Source: Halococcus sediminicola
Lineage (GTDB): Archaea > Halobacteriota > Halobacteria > Halobacteriales > Halococcaceae
NCBI RefSeq assembly: GCF_000755245.1
Contig: NZ_BBMP01000022.1
Location: forward strand, 496,001-560,000
Direction of reading: 5' to 3'
Length of the DNA: 64,000 nucleotides
Shown here: in pieces, positions 43,631-53,797 of the stretch
Layout of the letters: the number at the start of each line of letters is the position of its first letter
Position numbering within the stretch: the first letter of the stretch is position 1
The notes under the pieces: generated by a model
The model's input: the letters and a program-made list of their open reading frames with translations, nothing else
Database searches by the model: none
What the model was told of the DNA's origin: nothing
Position numbers and translations under genes: made by a program

Positions 43631-44092
43631 TTAGTCCTCCTCGATGTCGACACCGAATTCGTTCGTGGCGAACGCCTCTAACCTGTCGACGCTGTCGAAC
43701 TCGCCGCCGCCCGCCTTGTCGTACAGCGTGCGGTACTGGGTTCGGTTCAGCGTTCCGTCCTCCCGTAGCTCCTTCAGCCGGCGACGCTGGGCACGGATCC
43801 GTGACACCCACGCGTCCTTGCTGTTCTGTCGTGCGCCGGCGGTCCCCTTCCGGGTCCCCGGACCCTTCCGGTGGCCGGCGGCGCGCTGACGATTGCGCTC
43901 GCGTGCGCGACCGCGCGAGTTCGATTTCGCGTCCTGTGCATCGACCGTTCCCTGTGTGACCAGCTCGCGGATGTCCTCGCGGGTGATCGCCTCGGCGATC
44001 TCCTCTTGTGCCTCGGGATCGAACCACACCCGATTTTTCCCGACGTCGAGGACGTCGGCCGCGAGCCGTCGCTGTGCGCTCAGGTCACTCAT
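43631..44092 (-). CDS. rpl19e: Ribosomal protein L19e
   Basis: This 153-residue protein has [25 protein letters not shown], the Arg/Lys-rich middle [20 protein letters not shown] typical of L19e, and [27 protein letters not shown]. It is absent from bacteria. Its ATG overlaps the rpl32e stop by 8 nt. Confidence 0.96.
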   Translation of the reverse strand: MSDLSAQRRLAADVLDVGKNRVWFDPEAQEEIAEAITREDIRELVTQGTVDAQDAKSNSRGRARERNRQRAAGHRKGPGTRKGTAGARQNSKDAWVSRIRAQRRRLKELREDGTLNRTQYRTLYDKAGGGEFDSVDRLEAFATNEFGVDIEED

Positions 44093-44987
44093 TCTCGTTC
44101 ACCTCCACTTCGACGTAGGTCGGGTTGAGCACCCGAATCCCGTCGTCTTCGGCCTGCTCCTCGATGCGTTCGCGCTTGCGGCCACCCACGGACGAACCGA
44201 TCCGCACGGCGTGGGTGTCACCGTCGACACCCTCCAGGTCATCGGTGTTCTCCACGTGGATCTCCTCGAACCCGCTTGGATGTCGGCCGCGCATTTCCTT
44301 CGTGGTGCGGTAGCCCGCCTCGACTTTCGCGCCCTTGCCCTTGATGCCGCGGCGCTGTTTCGAGAGCGTCCCCGTGGGTCTGCGCCACGAGGTCGAAACC
44401 CGCTTTTTCTTGTGGTGGTCCTGCCGGTTGAACTGCGGCTGGGACCGTCGCCGGCGCTCGCCGAGCAGCCGCCGCTCCTCGTCGTCGAGGTCCGGCGTCT
44501 TCTCGGTCAGTCCCCGGGGGCGGAGTTCCGTCTCGACGTCCTCGGCCTCTGCTTCGGGCGTCTCGTCTTCGACCTCGGTGTCGGTCTCCTCGTCGACTTC
44601 GAGACCACCGACGTCGGCCTTGATGCGCGCGGCGAGTGCGTTGCCGATGCCCTCGACGTCCGCGAGGTCGGACTGCTCGGCGCGTTCGAGGTCCGCGACC
44701 GACTCGAAGCCGGCCTCGCGCAGCGCCTCGGCCTTCCCCTCGCCGACGCCACTGACGTCTTCGAGTTCCTCGGGCGTCTCTTCGTCCGACTCTTCGACGT
44801 CGATTTCCTCGACGTCGGCTTTGATGCGCGCGGCGAGGGCAGTACCGATACCCTCGACCTCGCTCAATTCGTCCTGGTCGGCTTCGCGCAGGTCGTCGAC
44901 CGTCTCGAAGCCCGCGTCTCGAAGCTCCTCGGCGGTCTCCTCGCCGACGCCGTCGATGGCCGTCAGGTCGCGTTCGCTACTGGCCAC
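44085..44987 (-). CDS. rpl32e: Ribosomal protein L32e with two N-terminal helix-hairpin-helix repeats
   Basis: This 300-residue protein starts at GTG 44987. The C-terminal half (about 165-300) is L32e: [39 protein letters not shown] and [10 protein letters not shown]. The N-terminal half holds two 50-residue helix-hairpin-helix repeats, starting [20 protein letters not shown] and [20 protein letters not shown], each ending in [14 protein letters not shown]-like residues, with an acidic linker (about 125-155). Haloarchaeal L32e commonly carries such N-terminal modules; their role is not known. It overlaps rpl6 by 11 nt. Confidence 0.94.
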   Translation of the reverse strand: MASSERDLTAIDGVGEETAEELRDAGFETVDDLREADQDELSEVEGIGTALAARIKADVEEIDVEESDEETPEELEDVSGVGEGKAEALREAGFESVADLERAEQSDLADVEGIGNALAARIKADVGGLEVDEETDTEVEDETPEAEAEDVETELRPRGLTEKTPDLDDEERRLLGERRRRSQPQFNRQDHHKKKRVSTSWRRPTGTLSKQRRGIKGKGAKVEAGYRTTKEMRGRHPSGFEEIHVENTDDLEGVDGDTHAVRIGSSVGGRKRERIEEQAEDDGIRVLNPTYVEVEVNENE

Positions 44988-45525
44988 CGGCGCTCACCTC
45001 CCGCTTCGGTTTCTCGCTGATGTAGACGCCGTCCTGGAACACCCGGGCGTCCTTCCCGCTCACACGAGTAAGCTGTTCGATGTCCGCGGCGGTCTGGCCG
45101 ACGTCCTCCTTGTTCGGTCCCGAGAGCGTGACGCGCTCGTCGTCGACTTCCACAGTCGTATCGCCACGAATCGGCGTCCGGCGCGGGGCCTTCTCCCCGA
45201 GGAAGTTCTGGATGACGACGTCGCCGTCCTCGGCACGGACCTGCATCGGGAAGTGTGAGTAGAACACTTCCATCTCGTAGGTCCAGCCCTCGCTGACACC
45301 GTGGAAGGCGTTCTCGATGTGGCTGGCGAACGTGTTCATCGTCGCGGTCGTCTTCGCGTCCTCGGCGTCGCTTTCGAGGACGATCTCGTCGTTCTCGACC
45401 GTGATGGAGACGTTCGGATACCAGAGTCGTCGCGTGACGCTGCCGTTCTCGCCGGAGATAGTGAGGTCGAAGCGCTCTCCCTCGGCGCTTGCCCCCTCCG
45501 GAATCGTGAGTCGTTGTTCTATCAT
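44977..45525 (-). CDS. rpl6: Ribosomal protein L6 (uL6)
   Basis: This 182-residue protein has two L6 domains. [21 protein letters not shown] and [13 protein letters not shown] mark the first-to-second domain junction, and [22 protein letters not shown] the C-terminal domain. The gap to the rps8 stop is 2 nt. Confidence 0.96.
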   Translation of the reverse strand: MIEQRLTIPEGASAEGERFDLTISGENGSVTRRLWYPNVSITVENDEIVLESDAEDAKTTATMNTFASHIENAFHGVSEGWTYEMEVFYSHFPMQVRAEDGDVVIQNFLGEKAPRRTPIRGDTTVEVDDERVTLSGPNKEDVGQTAADIEQLTRVSGKDARVFQDGVYISEKPKREVSAGGQ

Positions 45526-45527
45526 TG

Positions 45528-45920
45528 TCAGTATACGTAGGCGAGCACCTGCCCGCCGAGACCCTGTTCGCGGGCCTCGTAGTGGCTCATCACGCCGTGG
45601 CTCGTCGTGACGATGAGCGTCCCGTAGTCACGGGCCGGGAGGAACCGCTTCTCCCACTTCTCGAACTCGTCGGCCCCGGCCGAATACCGGGGCTTGACGA
45701 CGCCACAGCGGTTAATCTTGCCTCTGAGTTCGACCTCGAACGTGCCGGCACGGCCGTCGTCGACGAACTCGAAGCCGTCGATGTAGCCGCGGTCGTAGAT
45801 GACCTCCAGGACGGAGCCGATGGTGTTCGAGGCGGGCTGCACGGTGAAATCGAGCTTGCCGACGCCCTCGGCGTTGTCGAGCCCCGAGAGTGCGTCGGCG
45901 AGCGGGTCGTTGTCGGTCAT
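45528..45920 (-). CDS. rps8: Ribosomal protein S8 (uS8)
   Basis: This 130-residue protein has [19 protein letters not shown] at the N-terminus, [22 protein letters not shown] in the archaeal/eukaryal-specific region, and [19 protein letters not shown] at the C-terminus. It overlaps rps14 by 4 nt. Confidence 0.96.
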   Translation of the reverse strand: MTDNDPLADALSGLDNAEGVGKLDFTVQPASNTIGSVLEVIYDRGYIDGFEFVDDGRAGTFEVELRGKINRCGVVKPRYSAGADEFEKWEKRFLPARDYGTLIVTTSHGVMSHYEAREQGLGGQVLAYVY

Positions 45921-46087
45921 TGGTATTTGTTGAACCCCATGCCGCGGGCGATCTCGCGGAAGCACTGTCGGCAGAGCCAGATGTCGTACTTCCCGACCAG
46001 CCCCTGCTTGCGTCCACAGCGCTGGCAGGCCTCCAACTGGCCCGTGCGTTTGCTCGCGTGCTCGCCCGTCGTTTCGCTTTCGCTCAT
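45917..46087 (-). CDS. rps14: Ribosomal protein S14 (uS14, zinc-binding)
   Basis: This 56-residue protein contains [19 protein letters not shown] and [17 protein letters not shown]. The four cysteines (two CxxC pairs 15 residues apart) form the zinc site of short-type S14. ATG 46087 overlaps the rpl5 stop (ATGA); the stop overlaps the rps8 start. Confidence 0.97.
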   Translation of the reverse strand: MSESETTGEHASKRTGQLEACQRCGRKQGLVGKYDIWLCRQCFREIARGMGFNKYQ

Positions 46088-46602
46088 TGTACCTCCATGT
46101 CGTATTCGGCTTCGAGGTAGGCAATCGCGTCCTCGGTGTCGAGGCGGTGACGACCCGGAATCTTCCGGGTGACCTTCGTGCGTTTGTTGATGCGGTTTCC
46201 GGGTCTGACGAGGTTCACCGTCACGTCCATCCCGTAGATCCCGGTGTTCGGGTCGTACTCCTGGCTCGGGAACTCCGTGTGCTCGGCGACGCCGAAACTG
46301 AAGTTCCCGGTATCGTCGAACTGCGACCGCGAAATCGGTGCGAGTTCGAGCGCCGTCGCGAGGAACTCCTCGGCGTCGTCGCCACGGAGCGTGACCTTCG
46401 CGCCGATCGGGTCGCCCTGCCGGATGCCGAACTCCGGCTGGGTCGCCTTCGCGCGCGTCCGGACGCTCTCTTGGCCCGTCACCGCTTCGAGGATCTCCTC
46501 GGCGTTGGCGAGTTCGCGTCCACCCTGGCCGACGCCCATGTGGACGACGACCTTCTCGACGACGGGTTCGCGCATCGTGTGGAACCCGGCGGTCTCGCTC
46601 AT
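46084..46602 (-). CDS. rpl5: Ribosomal protein L5 (uL5)
   Basis: This 172-residue 5S rRNA-contacting protein has [43 protein letters not shown] and [20 protein letters not shown]. The start overlaps the rps4e stop by 4 nt. Confidence 0.96.
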   Translation of the reverse strand: MSETAGFHTMREPVVEKVVVHMGVGQGGRELANAEEILEAVTGQESVRTRAKATQPEFGIRQGDPIGAKVTLRGDDAEEFLATALELAPISRSQFDDTGNFSFGVAEHTEFPSQEYDPNTGIYGMDVTVNLVRPGNRINKRTKVTRKIPGRHRLDTEDAIAYLEAEYDMEVQ

Positions 46603-47366
46603 TCGTCGTCACCTCCGTCGGCGTCGGTCGACTCCGCGGCCGCGTCCTCGCCGGTGGTCGTGACGGTGTCTTCGTCGTCTTCGACGAAGTTCTCGTCGAT
46701 GACGACGACGTACTCGGCGATCGTCTCGAAGCCCTCGCCGTCGTCCTGTGACGCACGGACGTTGTTCGGCGAACTTCCTGGTGTCACCTGGATTTCGTCG
46801 ATCTCGCCGATCTCGCCGGCGTGCTGGCCGCGCACGGCCGTCACGAGCGCTCCCTCCTCGTAGGGAAAGTGTGCGAGGATCTCGTCGTCGTGGTCGATGA
46901 CGATGGAGTCGCTGCCGGCGTACTCCTCACCCTCGACTTCGAGGGTGTGGCCGTCGTGCAGCGTGAGCTGGGTGTTCCCGCCGGGAACCTGCCCCTTGCC
47001 GACGATCTTGCCGAGTTTCGAGTCCGCGTCGGCGGCGTCGATGGGTGCGAGCGCGAGCCGACCGCCCTCGTCGGGAAACACTCGGTAGTGTTCGTCGCGC
47101 TGTTCGAAATCGATGATGTCGAACATGCCGATGGGCCGCTCCTCGTCGTCGAGCGATTCGCCGTTGACAAGGACCGTGCCTTGATTCAGCGCGTAGCGCG
47201 CTTCCTTCCTGTTGTCGACGTAGCCGAGCACGTCCCGGAGCACGATGAGCAGCGGCACGCCCTGCTCACCGTGGGGGCCGGCTCCCGCCTTCACCGTGAA
47301 CGTCGCCGTCTTACGCTCGACGGGCCACGAATCGGGCACCGAGAGCCGCTTTTGATGCTTACTCAT
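46599..47366 (-). CDS. rps4e: Ribosomal protein S4e
   Basis: This 255-residue protein, absent from bacteria, has [22 protein letters not shown], the S4-like RNA-binding segment [21 protein letters not shown], the KOW-like [16 protein letters not shown], and an acidic C-terminal extension. It overlaps rpl24 by 8 nt. Confidence 0.96.
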   Translation of the reverse strand: MSKHQKRLSVPDSWPVERKTATFTVKAGAGPHGEQGVPLLIVLRDVLGYVDNRKEARYALNQGTVLVNGESLDDEERPIGMFDIIDFEQRDEHYRVFPDEGGRLALAPIDAADADSKLGKIVGKGQVPGGNTQLTLHDGHTLEVEGEEYAGSDSIVIDHDDEILAHFPYEEGALVTAVRGQHAGEIGEIDEIQVTPGSSPNNVRASQDDGEGFETIAEYVVVIDENFVEDDEDTVTTTGEDAAAESTDADGGDDE

Positions 47367-47715
47367 CGTCGTCCTCCAGCCGGCTCTCGCGGCGGTCGTC
47401 GTCCAGATCGAGACCCGTGATACGGAGGTTGCTCGCGTCGAGCGCCCGCGGGACGTCCTCGCCGTCGGCGGTTTCGAGGGTGACGTCCTCGACGTGGACG
47501 ACCGCATCGCGGAGGTCGACGGTCAGCACTTCGCCCGCCTCGCCGGCGAAGTCCCCTCTGAGAACCTCGACGGTGTCGCCCGCGTTCACTCGCGCGCTGC
47601 GCTTGCCGTACTCCTCGCGGAGGTCGCCCGCGAGCGTCGCACGGACCTGTCTGTGCTTCTCGTGGAGCGGCGCGCGCTCCTCGCGTGTCCGTTGTTTGTG
47701 TGGTTGTTTACTCAT
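47359..47715 (-). CDS. rpl24: Ribosomal protein L24 (uL24)
   Basis: This 118-residue protein with a KOW motif ([26 protein letters not shown]) has a basic N-terminus ([22 protein letters not shown]) and an acidic tail. It lies 16 nt after the rpl14 stop. Confidence 0.96.
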   Translation of the reverse strand: MSKQPHKQRTREERAPLHEKHRQVRATLAGDLREEYGKRSARVNAGDTVEVLRGDFAGEAGEVLTVDLRDAVVHVEDVTLETADGEDVPRALDASNLRITGLDLDDDRRESRLEDDDE

Positions 47716-47731
47716 TGTTGTGCGGTAGTAG

Positions 47732-48130
47732 TCATACGATCATCGTTGCCGCGCTGGCGATCGAGCCAAAGCGCTCGGCGACTTCGCGCGCGACCGGACC
47801 CCGGAGTTCGGTCCCACGGGGATCCTCGTTGTCGTCGACCACGACGGCCGCGTTGTCTTCGAATTTGACTCTGGTGCCGTCGGGCCGCCGGATCGGCTTG
47901 CGCTGGCGGATGACGACCGCTTCCAGAACCTGGCGGCGCATCTCGGGGGTGCCCTTCGTCACCGAGACGGTGATCTTGTCGCCGAGTCCCGCCTTCGGAT
48001 GGCGATTTTTCACGCCCGAGTAGCCCGCGACGCTGATGACCTTCAGCTCGCGTGCGCCCGTGTTGTCCGCACACGTCACGAGCGAGCCCTTTTCGAGCCC
48101 CTGCGTGACGTCCGCCGAGAGCGCTTCCAT
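47732..48130 (-). CDS. rpl14: Ribosomal protein L14 (uL14)
   Basis: This 132-residue protein has the L14 signature [20 protein letters not shown], then [22 protein letters not shown] and [23 protein letters not shown]. It overlaps rps17 by one base. Confidence 0.97.
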   Translation of the reverse strand: MEALSADVTQGLEKGSLVTCADNTGARELKVISVAGYSGVKNRHPKAGLGDKITVSVTKGTPEMRRQVLEAVVIRQRKPIRRPDGTRVKFEDNAAVVVDDNEDPRGTELRGPVAREVAERFGSIASAATMIV

Positions 48131-48561
48131 CAGCTCTCACCCTCCGCTTCGTCGGACCCGTCGGACGAACCGATGTCGCTCAAGTCGACTTCGCTGTCGG
48201 GGTCGGATGGACCAGAGAGACTACTCGCGCCCAGATCGCGCGTCGTATCGAGTTTCCCGACGACGACGTGGGCCTTCGTCTTCGACAGCGGGCGCGTCTC
48301 GGCGATGCGCACCGCGTCGCCCACTGTGAGGTCGAGACAGTCCGGCGCGTGGGCCGGCGTGCGCGACCGTCGCTTCATCTGTCGGTCGTATTTCGGTACG
48401 GTGACGTCGTACTCGCGTTCGACGACGACCGATCTGTCCATGTCCGTGGAGGCGACCATGCCGTCGACCGTCCCGCCGCGCACGGACAGCGTCCCGTGGA
48501 ACGGACAGTTCGGGTCGTCGCAGGTCGTCTCGGGTTCCGTTACGTTGAGTCCTAACGCCAT
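48130..48561 (-). CDS. rps17: Ribosomal protein S17 (uS17)
   Basis: This 143-residue protein of the S17/S11e type has [40 protein letters not shown] and [25 protein letters not shown] Ser/Asp/Glu-rich C-terminal tail of about 30 residues is a halophile feature. It overlaps rnp1 by 10 nt. Confidence 0.96.
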   Translation of the reverse strand: MALGLNVTEPETTCDDPNCPFHGTLSVRGGTVDGMVASTDMDRSVVVEREYDVTVPKYDRQMKRRSRTPAHAPDCLDLTVGDAVRIAETRPLSKTKAHVVVGKLDTTRDLGASSLSGPSDPDSEVDLSDIGSSDGSDEAEGES

Positions 48562-48848
48562 TTCGAATCACCTGTCGTTTCCGTCCGCCGGGCCGGATTC
48601 GCGACGAGTCGCTCGCCCGCGACCGTCGCGTACTCCGTCTTCTCAGCCCCTTCGAGCGCGAACTCGAAGGTCGCCCCGGCTTTCGGTACTCGTTTCGTTC
48701 GTCCGCCCTGTTCGACCACGAGCGTCTTCTCGCTCTCGGAGACGACCGGTCCCTCGATGCCGGTCAGCGAGCCGTTGCTCGCCGCGGCGACTCTCGTGTG
48801 GAGACCGCGAAGCTCGTGTCGTGCGACCGTCGCGGGTGTCAGCGCCAT
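48552..48848 (-). CDS. rnp1: Ribonuclease P protein component 1 (Rpp29/Pop4)
   Basis: This 98-residue protein reads ALTPATVARHELRGLHTRVA, SEKTLVVEQGGRTKRVPKAGATFEF. It has the Sm-like beta barrel of archaeal Rnp1, which binds RNase P RNA for tRNA 5' processing. It sits between L29 and S17 as in most archaea. It overlaps rpl29 by one base and rps17 by 10 nt. Confidence 0.93.
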   Translation of the reverse strand: MALTPATVARHELRGLHTRVAAASNGSLTGIEGPVVSESEKTLVVEQGGRTKRVPKAGATFEFALEGAEKTEYATVAGERLVANPARRTETTGDSKWR

Positions 48849-49072
48849 CACGACGCCTCCTCGCTCTCGTCGAGGTCGCCCTCTTCCCGGCGAATCGTCT
48901 TCAGCCGGGCGATGGTGCGCCGTAGCTCCTTGATGCGACCGGGATTCTCGGGCGCGCCACCGGCGGCCTGCACGGCCCGCGAGTTGAGCAGCTCGGTCTC
49001 CAACTCCTCCTGTTCGACCTCGCGCTCTGCGGGCGTCATGTCGCGGATCTCGGCGCTGTGGAGGATGGCCAT
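48848..49072 (-). CDS. rpl29: Ribosomal protein L29 (uL29)
   Basis: This 74-residue, all-helical protein has [25 protein letters not shown] and [21 protein letters not shown], the L29 pattern. It shares one base with the rps3 stop (TGATG). Confidence 0.95.
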   Translation of the reverse strand: MAILHSAEIRDMTPAEREVEQEELETELLNSRAVQAAGGAPENPGRIKELRRTIARLKTIRREEGDLDESEEAS

Positions 49073-50169
49073 CAGTTCTCGCCCTCCTCGATCTCGCTCG
49101 CACCCTCTTTGATGCGCTCGGCGAAGGCGTCGCCGACGCCCTCGGCTTCGGCGAGGTCGTCCTCACTGGCCTCCTCGATGTCGGCGACGCTCTCGAACCC
49201 GGCCTCGCGCAGCGCCTCGGCTTTGGCGTCGCCGACGCCGTCGATGGCTGTCAGCCCCGCATCCTCGTCTGCGGACTCCATCTCGTCGAGGATCGCCTCG
49301 GCGTCGGCCTCGGTCTCCTCCGAGAGGTCCTCGTCGATGTCGGTCTCGGCCGACTCCGGCGGCGACGTTTCGGCCGCTCCTTCCTCGGCCTCGACACCCT
49401 CTTCGACGATTTCTTCCTCTTCGACCTCGGTCGCTTCGCCTTCTTCTTCGGTGAGTTCGAACTCCTCGTCGGAGTCCGACTCCTCGGGGCCGGCGGCCGG
49501 TTCCTCGGCCTCGCCGAGCAACGCCTCGACCTCGTCTTCGTCGATGTCCTCGGGGACGAGCGACTCGGTGTCGACATCCTCGTGGATGCGGAAGTCGTCC
49601 GGCAGGTCGGCGTTCGGCGGAATGATCTTCACCGTGACGCCGATGGTCCCGAGTTTCATCACCGCGACGCCGTCGCCGCGGTCGACGATCTCCTGTGAGG
49701 GTTCGCCGTTGTGCTTGATGTAGCCGCGGTTGAACTTCTCGTTGCGCGAGCGTGCGCCCGTCACTTTGCCGTTCAGCGTGATCTCGGCACCGCGCGCGCC
49801 CGCGTCCATGATGCGGTCGATGGTCGTGTGGCCGGCCTTCCGGAAGTACCACCCACGTTCGAGAGCGTTGCCGAGTCGGTCGGCGACGATCTGGGCGTTC
49901 AGGTCGGGTTCGTCCACTTCTTGGACGTCGATCTGTGGGTCGTCGAGGTCGAAACGCGATTCGAGCTCGCTCGTGATCTTCCGGATATTCTTGCCACCCT
50001 TGCCGATGACCATCCCCGGTTTCTCCGCTCGGAGCACGATCTGTGTGCCCATCGGGGTTTTTGCGAGGTCCATCCCGCCGTAGCCCGCGCGGGCCAGCTC
50101 GTCGGCGAAGAACTCGTCGATCTGGGTGCGTTGCATCCCGTCCTCGATGAACTGCTGTTCGGTCGCCAT
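49072..50169 (-). CDS. rps3: Ribosomal protein S3 (uS3) with acidic and HhH C-terminal extension
   Basis: This 365-residue protein has a normal S3 core (residues about 1-210): [23 protein letters not shown], the KH-domain [15 protein letters not shown] and [21 protein letters not shown] Glu/Asp-rich linker of about 90 residues and a helix-hairpin-helix at about 308-365 follow ([21 protein letters not shown], then [13 protein letters not shown]). The HhH resembles those on L32e in the same operon. Archaeal S3 usually ends near 210-300 residues, so this is at the long end. Start and stop overlap the neighbours by one base each. Confidence 0.94.
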   Translation of the reverse strand: MATEQQFIEDGMQRTQIDEFFADELARAGYGGMDLAKTPMGTQIVLRAEKPGMVIGKGGKNIRKITSELESRFDLDDPQIDVQEVDEPDLNAQIVADRLGNALERGWYFRKAGHTTIDRIMDAGARGAEITLNGKVTGARSRNEKFNRGYIKHNGEPSQEIVDRGDGVAVMKLGTIGVTVKIIPPNADLPDDFRIHEDVDTESLVPEDIDEDEVEALLGEAEEPAAGPEESDSDEEFELTEEEGEATEVEEEEIVEEGVEAEEGAAETSPPESAETDIDEDLSEETEADAEAILDEMESADEDAGLTAIDGVGDAKAEALREAGFESVADIEEASEDDLAEAEGVGDAFAERIKEGASEIEEGEN

Positions 50170-50639
50170 CAGTTCTCGTCCTCCTCGGCCTCTTCGACGA
50201 TCATCTCGACGTCGACCTCGGGCGTGTTCCACGCCGTCGCCCGCCCCATCGCGCGGGGCTTGCGACCCTGCACCTCGCCGACCTTGTGGGCGGCGACGTG
50301 GGCGATCGTCATCTCGTCGGGTTCGAAACCCGCGTGGTCGGCGTTCGCGCCGACGTTTTCGAGCAGGTCGAGAAAGGCTCCCGAGGCCTTCTCGGGGTAG
50401 CGGCCGGCGTCCCAGCCGTCGATGTCGTTGCGGTGGCCCACGCCGGTGTTGTGCGACCGGAACGGTACCGACTGGTCGCCCGCGATGACCGCTTCGAGAT
50501 ACGCACGCGCGTCCTCGACGGTCTTTCCCTTGATCTCTCGGGCGATTTCCTTGCTGTGCTTGTGGCTCATGTGGCGCTCGCGGAGCATGGCTTTCGCCGT
50601 TTTCTCCGGGTCCGCGTCCACGCTGTAACTGATTCCCAT
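50169..50639 (-). CDS. rpl22: Ribosomal protein L22 (uL22)
   Basis: This 156-residue protein of the exit tunnel has GISYSVDADPEKTAKAMLRERHMSHKHSKEIA, RNDIDGWDAGRYPEKASGAFLDLLENV and RKPRAMGRATAWNTP (the beta-hairpin region). The tail is acidic. Confidence 0.96.
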   Translation of the reverse strand: MGISYSVDADPEKTAKAMLRERHMSHKHSKEIAREIKGKTVEDARAYLEAVIAGDQSVPFRSHNTGVGHRNDIDGWDAGRYPEKASGAFLDLLENVGANADHAGFEPDEMTIAHVAAHKVGEVQGRKPRAMGRATAWNTPEVDVEMIVEEAEEDEN

Positions 50640-50647
50640 AGTGTGAT

Positions 50648-51070
50648 CTATTTGAGCGGCACGAACTTCGACGAGCGCGTCGCACCGATGCCCGCCTGTC
50701 CGTGCTCGACCGAGGTTCGGGTGAGCTGGAACTCGCCCAGGTAGTGGCCGAGCATCTCCGGCTCGACGCGGACGCGCTCGAAGTCCTGCCCGTTGTGGAC
50801 GGCGAACGTCTTCCCGACGAACTCGGGCAACACCGGCATGTCGCGCAGGTGCGTCCGGATCGGGTCGTTCGCCGTCTCCTCGTCGTCTTTTTCCCGCGCT
50901 TTGGCGATGAGTTTCTCCTTTTCGACCGAGAGGCCGCGCTCGATGCTGCGGCGCTTGCGCGCCGGTAGCAGCTCGGCGACCTCATCGATGTCCATCTCCT
51001 GTAGCTCCTCCATCGTGTGGCCGCGGTAGGTGAACTCGCCCTCGCGACCGGTTCTGTAGTCCGAACTCAT
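50648..51070 (-). CDS. rps19: Ribosomal protein S19 (uS19)
   Basis: This 140-residue protein has an archaeal N-terminal extension ([20 protein letters not shown]) and the S19 core [22 protein letters not shown] and [20 protein letters not shown] 51070 follows the rpl2 stop after one base. Confidence 0.96.
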   Translation of the reverse strand: MSSDYRTGREGEFTYRGHTMEELQEMDIDEVAELLPARKRRSIERGLSVEKEKLIAKAREKDDEETANDPIRTHLRDMPVLPEFVGKTFAVHNGQDFERVRVEPEMLGHYLGEFQLTRTSVEHGQAGIGATRSSKFVPLK

Positions 51071-51071
51071 C

Positions 51072-51785
51072 TCATTTCCTCCCCGTTCGTTTGGAGGCGA
51101 TGTCGCCGACCTTCCGTCCCGGCGGGGCGTCCCGCGAGACACTTTTCGGCTGGCCGGGATGCTGACGACCGCCGCCACCGAACGGGTGATCGATGGCGTT
51201 CATCGCCACACCGCGCACGCGCGGGTACTTCGAGCCCCGTGCGCGCATCTTGTGGTACTTGTTGCCCGCCTTCACGAACGGCTTCTCGGTGCGACCGCCA
51301 CCGGCGACCACACCGATCGTGGCGCGACACTGCGGACTGAGCCGCTTGGTCTCGCCGCTCGGCAGCTCGACGATGGCCGCCTGTCGGTCGTGGGTGATCA
51401 GCTGGGCGTTCACGCCCGACGACCGGGCGAACTTCCCGCCGTCGCCCGGCTGGCTCTCGACGTTGCAGACCGGCACGCCCTCCGGGATCTCCGCCAGCGG
51501 CAGCGTGTTGCCGGCCTTGATCTCGGCCGAGACGCCCACTTGGATCTCCTCGCCGACGCCGATGCCCTCCGGTGCGAGCACGAGGCGTTGGTCGCCGTCT
51601 TCGAACTCGACGGCCGCGACCGGGGCACTGCGGGCGGGGTCGTGTTCGATTCCCACGACGGTCCCCGAAATCACGTCGCTCTCCTCGACGGTGCGATGCG
51701 AGAGGTTCGCCTTGTACCGATGGGAGGGCGCGCGGAAGGTCGGTGTCCCGCGACCGCGCCGTTGACCCTGGATTCGTCGCCCCAT
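51072..51785 (-). CDS. rpl2: Ribosomal protein L2 (uL2)
   Basis: This 237-residue protein of the peptidyl transferase centre has [27 protein letters not shown], the archaeal L2 N-terminus, [21 protein letters not shown], and the highly conserved [21 protein letters not shown] near the C-terminus, which includes the conserved functional histidine. Confidence 0.97.
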   Translation of the reverse strand: MGRRIQGQRRGRGTPTFRAPSHRYKANLSHRTVEESDVISGTVVGIEHDPARSAPVAAVEFEDGDQRLVLAPEGIGVGEEIQVGVSAEIKAGNTLPLAEIPEGVPVCNVESQPGDGGKFARSSGVNAQLITHDRQAAIVELPSGETKRLSPQCRATIGVVAGGGRTEKPFVKAGNKYHKMRARGSKYPRVRGVAMNAIDHPFGGGGRQHPGQPKSVSRDAPPGRKVGDIASKRTGRK

Positions 51786-51786
51786 C

Positions 51787-52038
51787 TCAGAACACCCCGA
51801 TCCGCGAGGCGACGTCCTGTGCGTCGTCGTCCTCGCCGAGTGTTACTGTGGCTTTCTTCTCGCCCTGTGGCGTGACCTGCGTGCGCACGTTCGTGATCGA
51901 GACGTCGAAGCGCTCGGCGATCTCGTCGCGGATGGCCGGCTTCGTCGCGTCGCTGGCCACGATGAACTGGAGCGTGTTGCGGTAATCCATGTCGTTCATC
52001 GCCTTCTCGGTCACGTAGGGATATTTCACTTGACTCAT
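51787..52038 (-). CDS. rpl23: Ribosomal protein L23 (uL23)
   Basis: This 83-residue protein (SQVKYPYVTEKAMNDMDYRNTLQFIV, AERFDVSITNVRTQVTPQGEKKA) is the exit-site docking protein for SRP and chaperones. The start overlaps the rpl4 stop by 4 nt. A second in-frame ATG 12 codons upstream lies inside rpl4 and is not favoured. Confidence 0.96.
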   Translation of the reverse strand: MSQVKYPYVTEKAMNDMDYRNTLQFIVASDATKPAIRDEIAERFDVSITNVRTQVTPQGEKKATVTLGEDDDAQDVASRIGVF

Positions 52039-52778
52039 CTCTCCGCCACCTCCTCGATGGCGCTCTCGGTCCAAACCGTCAACCGACCGGACTGCGTGCC
52101 CGGCGCGAGGTCCTCGGCGTTGACTTCGCTCGCGGTGGCGACGTCGGCACCCGCGAGGTTGCGGGCCGCTCTCGACGGTTCGCCGCTCGTGACGAACAGG
52201 ATCGAGGTCGGTCGCTTGTACTTCCGTCCGCGCGTCGTCCCGCGACCCGCGCGCACGGTCTTGTCTTCCGCGCGCTCGATGTCCGCGTCGAGACCGAGCG
52301 CTTCGAGCAGGCTGACGACGTCCTGCGTTTTCACCAGCTCCTCGAACTCGTCACTCACTACGAGCGGGAGGTCGCCGTCGAACCCCTCGACTGCGTGCCC
52401 GCGTTCGGCTACGCGCTCGGCGTCCGCCGTGGCCGCGATGGCACTCCGTGTGGCGAGTTTTCGCTCGTTGTCGTTGAGCTTCAGCGAGCGGTCGTTCTCC
52501 TCTTTGGGTGGGTGGGCCGGTCGCCCGCCCACGGTCTGCGGGACGCGCCGGCCCTGTCCATTGGAACGGGGGACGTGAGCCATGCCGCGACCGCTACCGA
52601 ACGATTCGGCGGGCGTGCGCATCCCGGCGTAATCGTCCGAACCGTAGGGCTGTGCCCGGTTGGCCTGTGCGGTGCGTACTGCTCTCTCGATGAGATCCGG
52701 GCGATGGGGCGTTGCGAACACGTCCGGGAGGTCCACCTCGCCCGCCTCCGCGCCGTCGGTGTCGTATACTACTGTCAT
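52035..52778 (-). CDS. rpl4: Ribosomal protein L4 (uL4)
   Basis: This 247-residue protein has VDLPDVFATPHRPDLIERAVR, GSGRGMAHVPRSNGQGRRVPQTVGGRPAHPP (the tunnel loop), and a C-terminal GTQSGRLTVWTESAIEEV. ATG 52778 overlaps the rpl3 stop (ATGA). Confidence 0.96.
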   Translation of the reverse strand: MTVVYDTDGAEAGEVDLPDVFATPHRPDLIERAVRTAQANRAQPYGSDDYAGMRTPAESFGSGRGMAHVPRSNGQGRRVPQTVGGRPAHPPKEENDRSLKLNDNERKLATRSAIAATADAERVAERGHAVEGFDGDLPLVVSDEFEELVKTQDVVSLLEALGLDADIERAEDKTVRAGRGTTRGRKYKRPTSILFVTSGEPSRAARNLAGADVATASEVNAEDLAPGTQSGRLTVWTESAIEEVAER

Positions 52779-53785
52779 TGTCCTTGGTTCGATGCCGTCG
52801 AGACGTAGCGCACCTCGGGATCGAGGCGCGGCTGGTCTCCGGGTCGGATCGCCGGCCGGAATCTCAATAGTCGCTGATCCGGACCGGGAAGCGAGCCTTT
52901 CACGAGCGCGTAGGGACCGTCGACCTCGCCGTACCCGACGAAGCCCCCCTCGGCGCTGGCGTCGTCGCCGTCGCCGACGCTCACGAGGCGCTTGTTCAGT
53001 TCCGTGCGCTGATGGTAGCCCGTCTGTCCCTGCTGGGGGACCGTCGAGCGCACTCTGGAGGGATTCCACGGGCCGAGGTTGCCGATTCTTCTCCTGTAAC
53101 CCTGTCGGGCGTGTTTACCCTTGCGCTTCTGTACGCCCCAGCGCTTGACGGGACCCTGCGTTCCTTTGCCCTTCGTGACGCCCGCTGCGTCCATGTATTC
53201 GCCGGGCCGGAACACTTCGGTCAGTTCGTGTTCGCCCCCGCCCGCGACGAGGTCGAGACCGAACTCGATGCGCTCGTCGATACCCGAACCGCCGATGCGC
53301 GTCTCCATCACGTCCGGGCGCTTTTTGGGGACGTTCACCATCTCGCCCGGCACGGTGTGGGTGATCGCGCGGACTTCGGTGACGTCGTGGTTTTCGACCG
53401 CCTCCTCGAAGGCTCCGGGGTCCGATTCGCCGTCGGGAACGTCGAGCGCTCTATCGAGATCGTCGTGGAACTCGTCGGTCCACGTCTCGGTGAGCGGGCG
53501 CAGTCCGTAGGGTGTCTGTTCGTAGGCTCTGAGCGCGACCGCGCGCATCGGGGGCGTCTCGACTACCGTGACGGGAACGGTCTGTTCCATCCCTTCACGG
53601 GGCGAGTTGGCCGCGTCGTCGATCATCACGACGTGGCTCATACCGGCCTTGTAGCCGGCGAATCCCTGAAGCCCGGGCTGTCCGTCGTCGTCCGGCCACG
53701 AGCCGAAGCGCGGCACTTCACTGTGTGCGCGCGTTCGTGGCCCGTAGCCGAGCGAGCCTTTGCGTGGTCTGGTTGGTTGTACCAT
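52775..53785 (-). CDS. rpl3: Ribosomal protein L3 (uL3)
   Basis: This 336-residue protein has the archaeal/eukaryal N-terminus QPTRPRKGSLGYGPRTRAHSEVPR, FAGYKAGMSHVVMIDD, and GVTKGKGTQGPVKRWGVQKRKGKHARQGYRR, which carries the conserved RNA-contact loop. It follows the SPOUT gene after 12 nt. Confidence 0.96.
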   Translation of the reverse strand: MVQPTRPRKGSLGYGPRTRAHSEVPRFGSWPDDDGQPGLQGFAGYKAGMSHVVMIDDAANSPREGMEQTVPVTVVETPPMRAVALRAYEQTPYGLRPLTETWTDEFHDDLDRALDVPDGESDPGAFEEAVENHDVTEVRAITHTVPGEMVNVPKKRPDVMETRIGGSGIDERIEFGLDLVAGGGEHELTEVFRPGEYMDAAGVTKGKGTQGPVKRWGVQKRKGKHARQGYRRRIGNLGPWNPSRVRSTVPQQGQTGYHQRTELNKRLVSVGDGDDASAEGGFVGYGEVDGPYALVKGSLPGPDQRLLRFRPAIRPGDQPRLDPEVRYVSTASNQGQ

Positions 53786-53797
53786 GTGTGTGCTACC

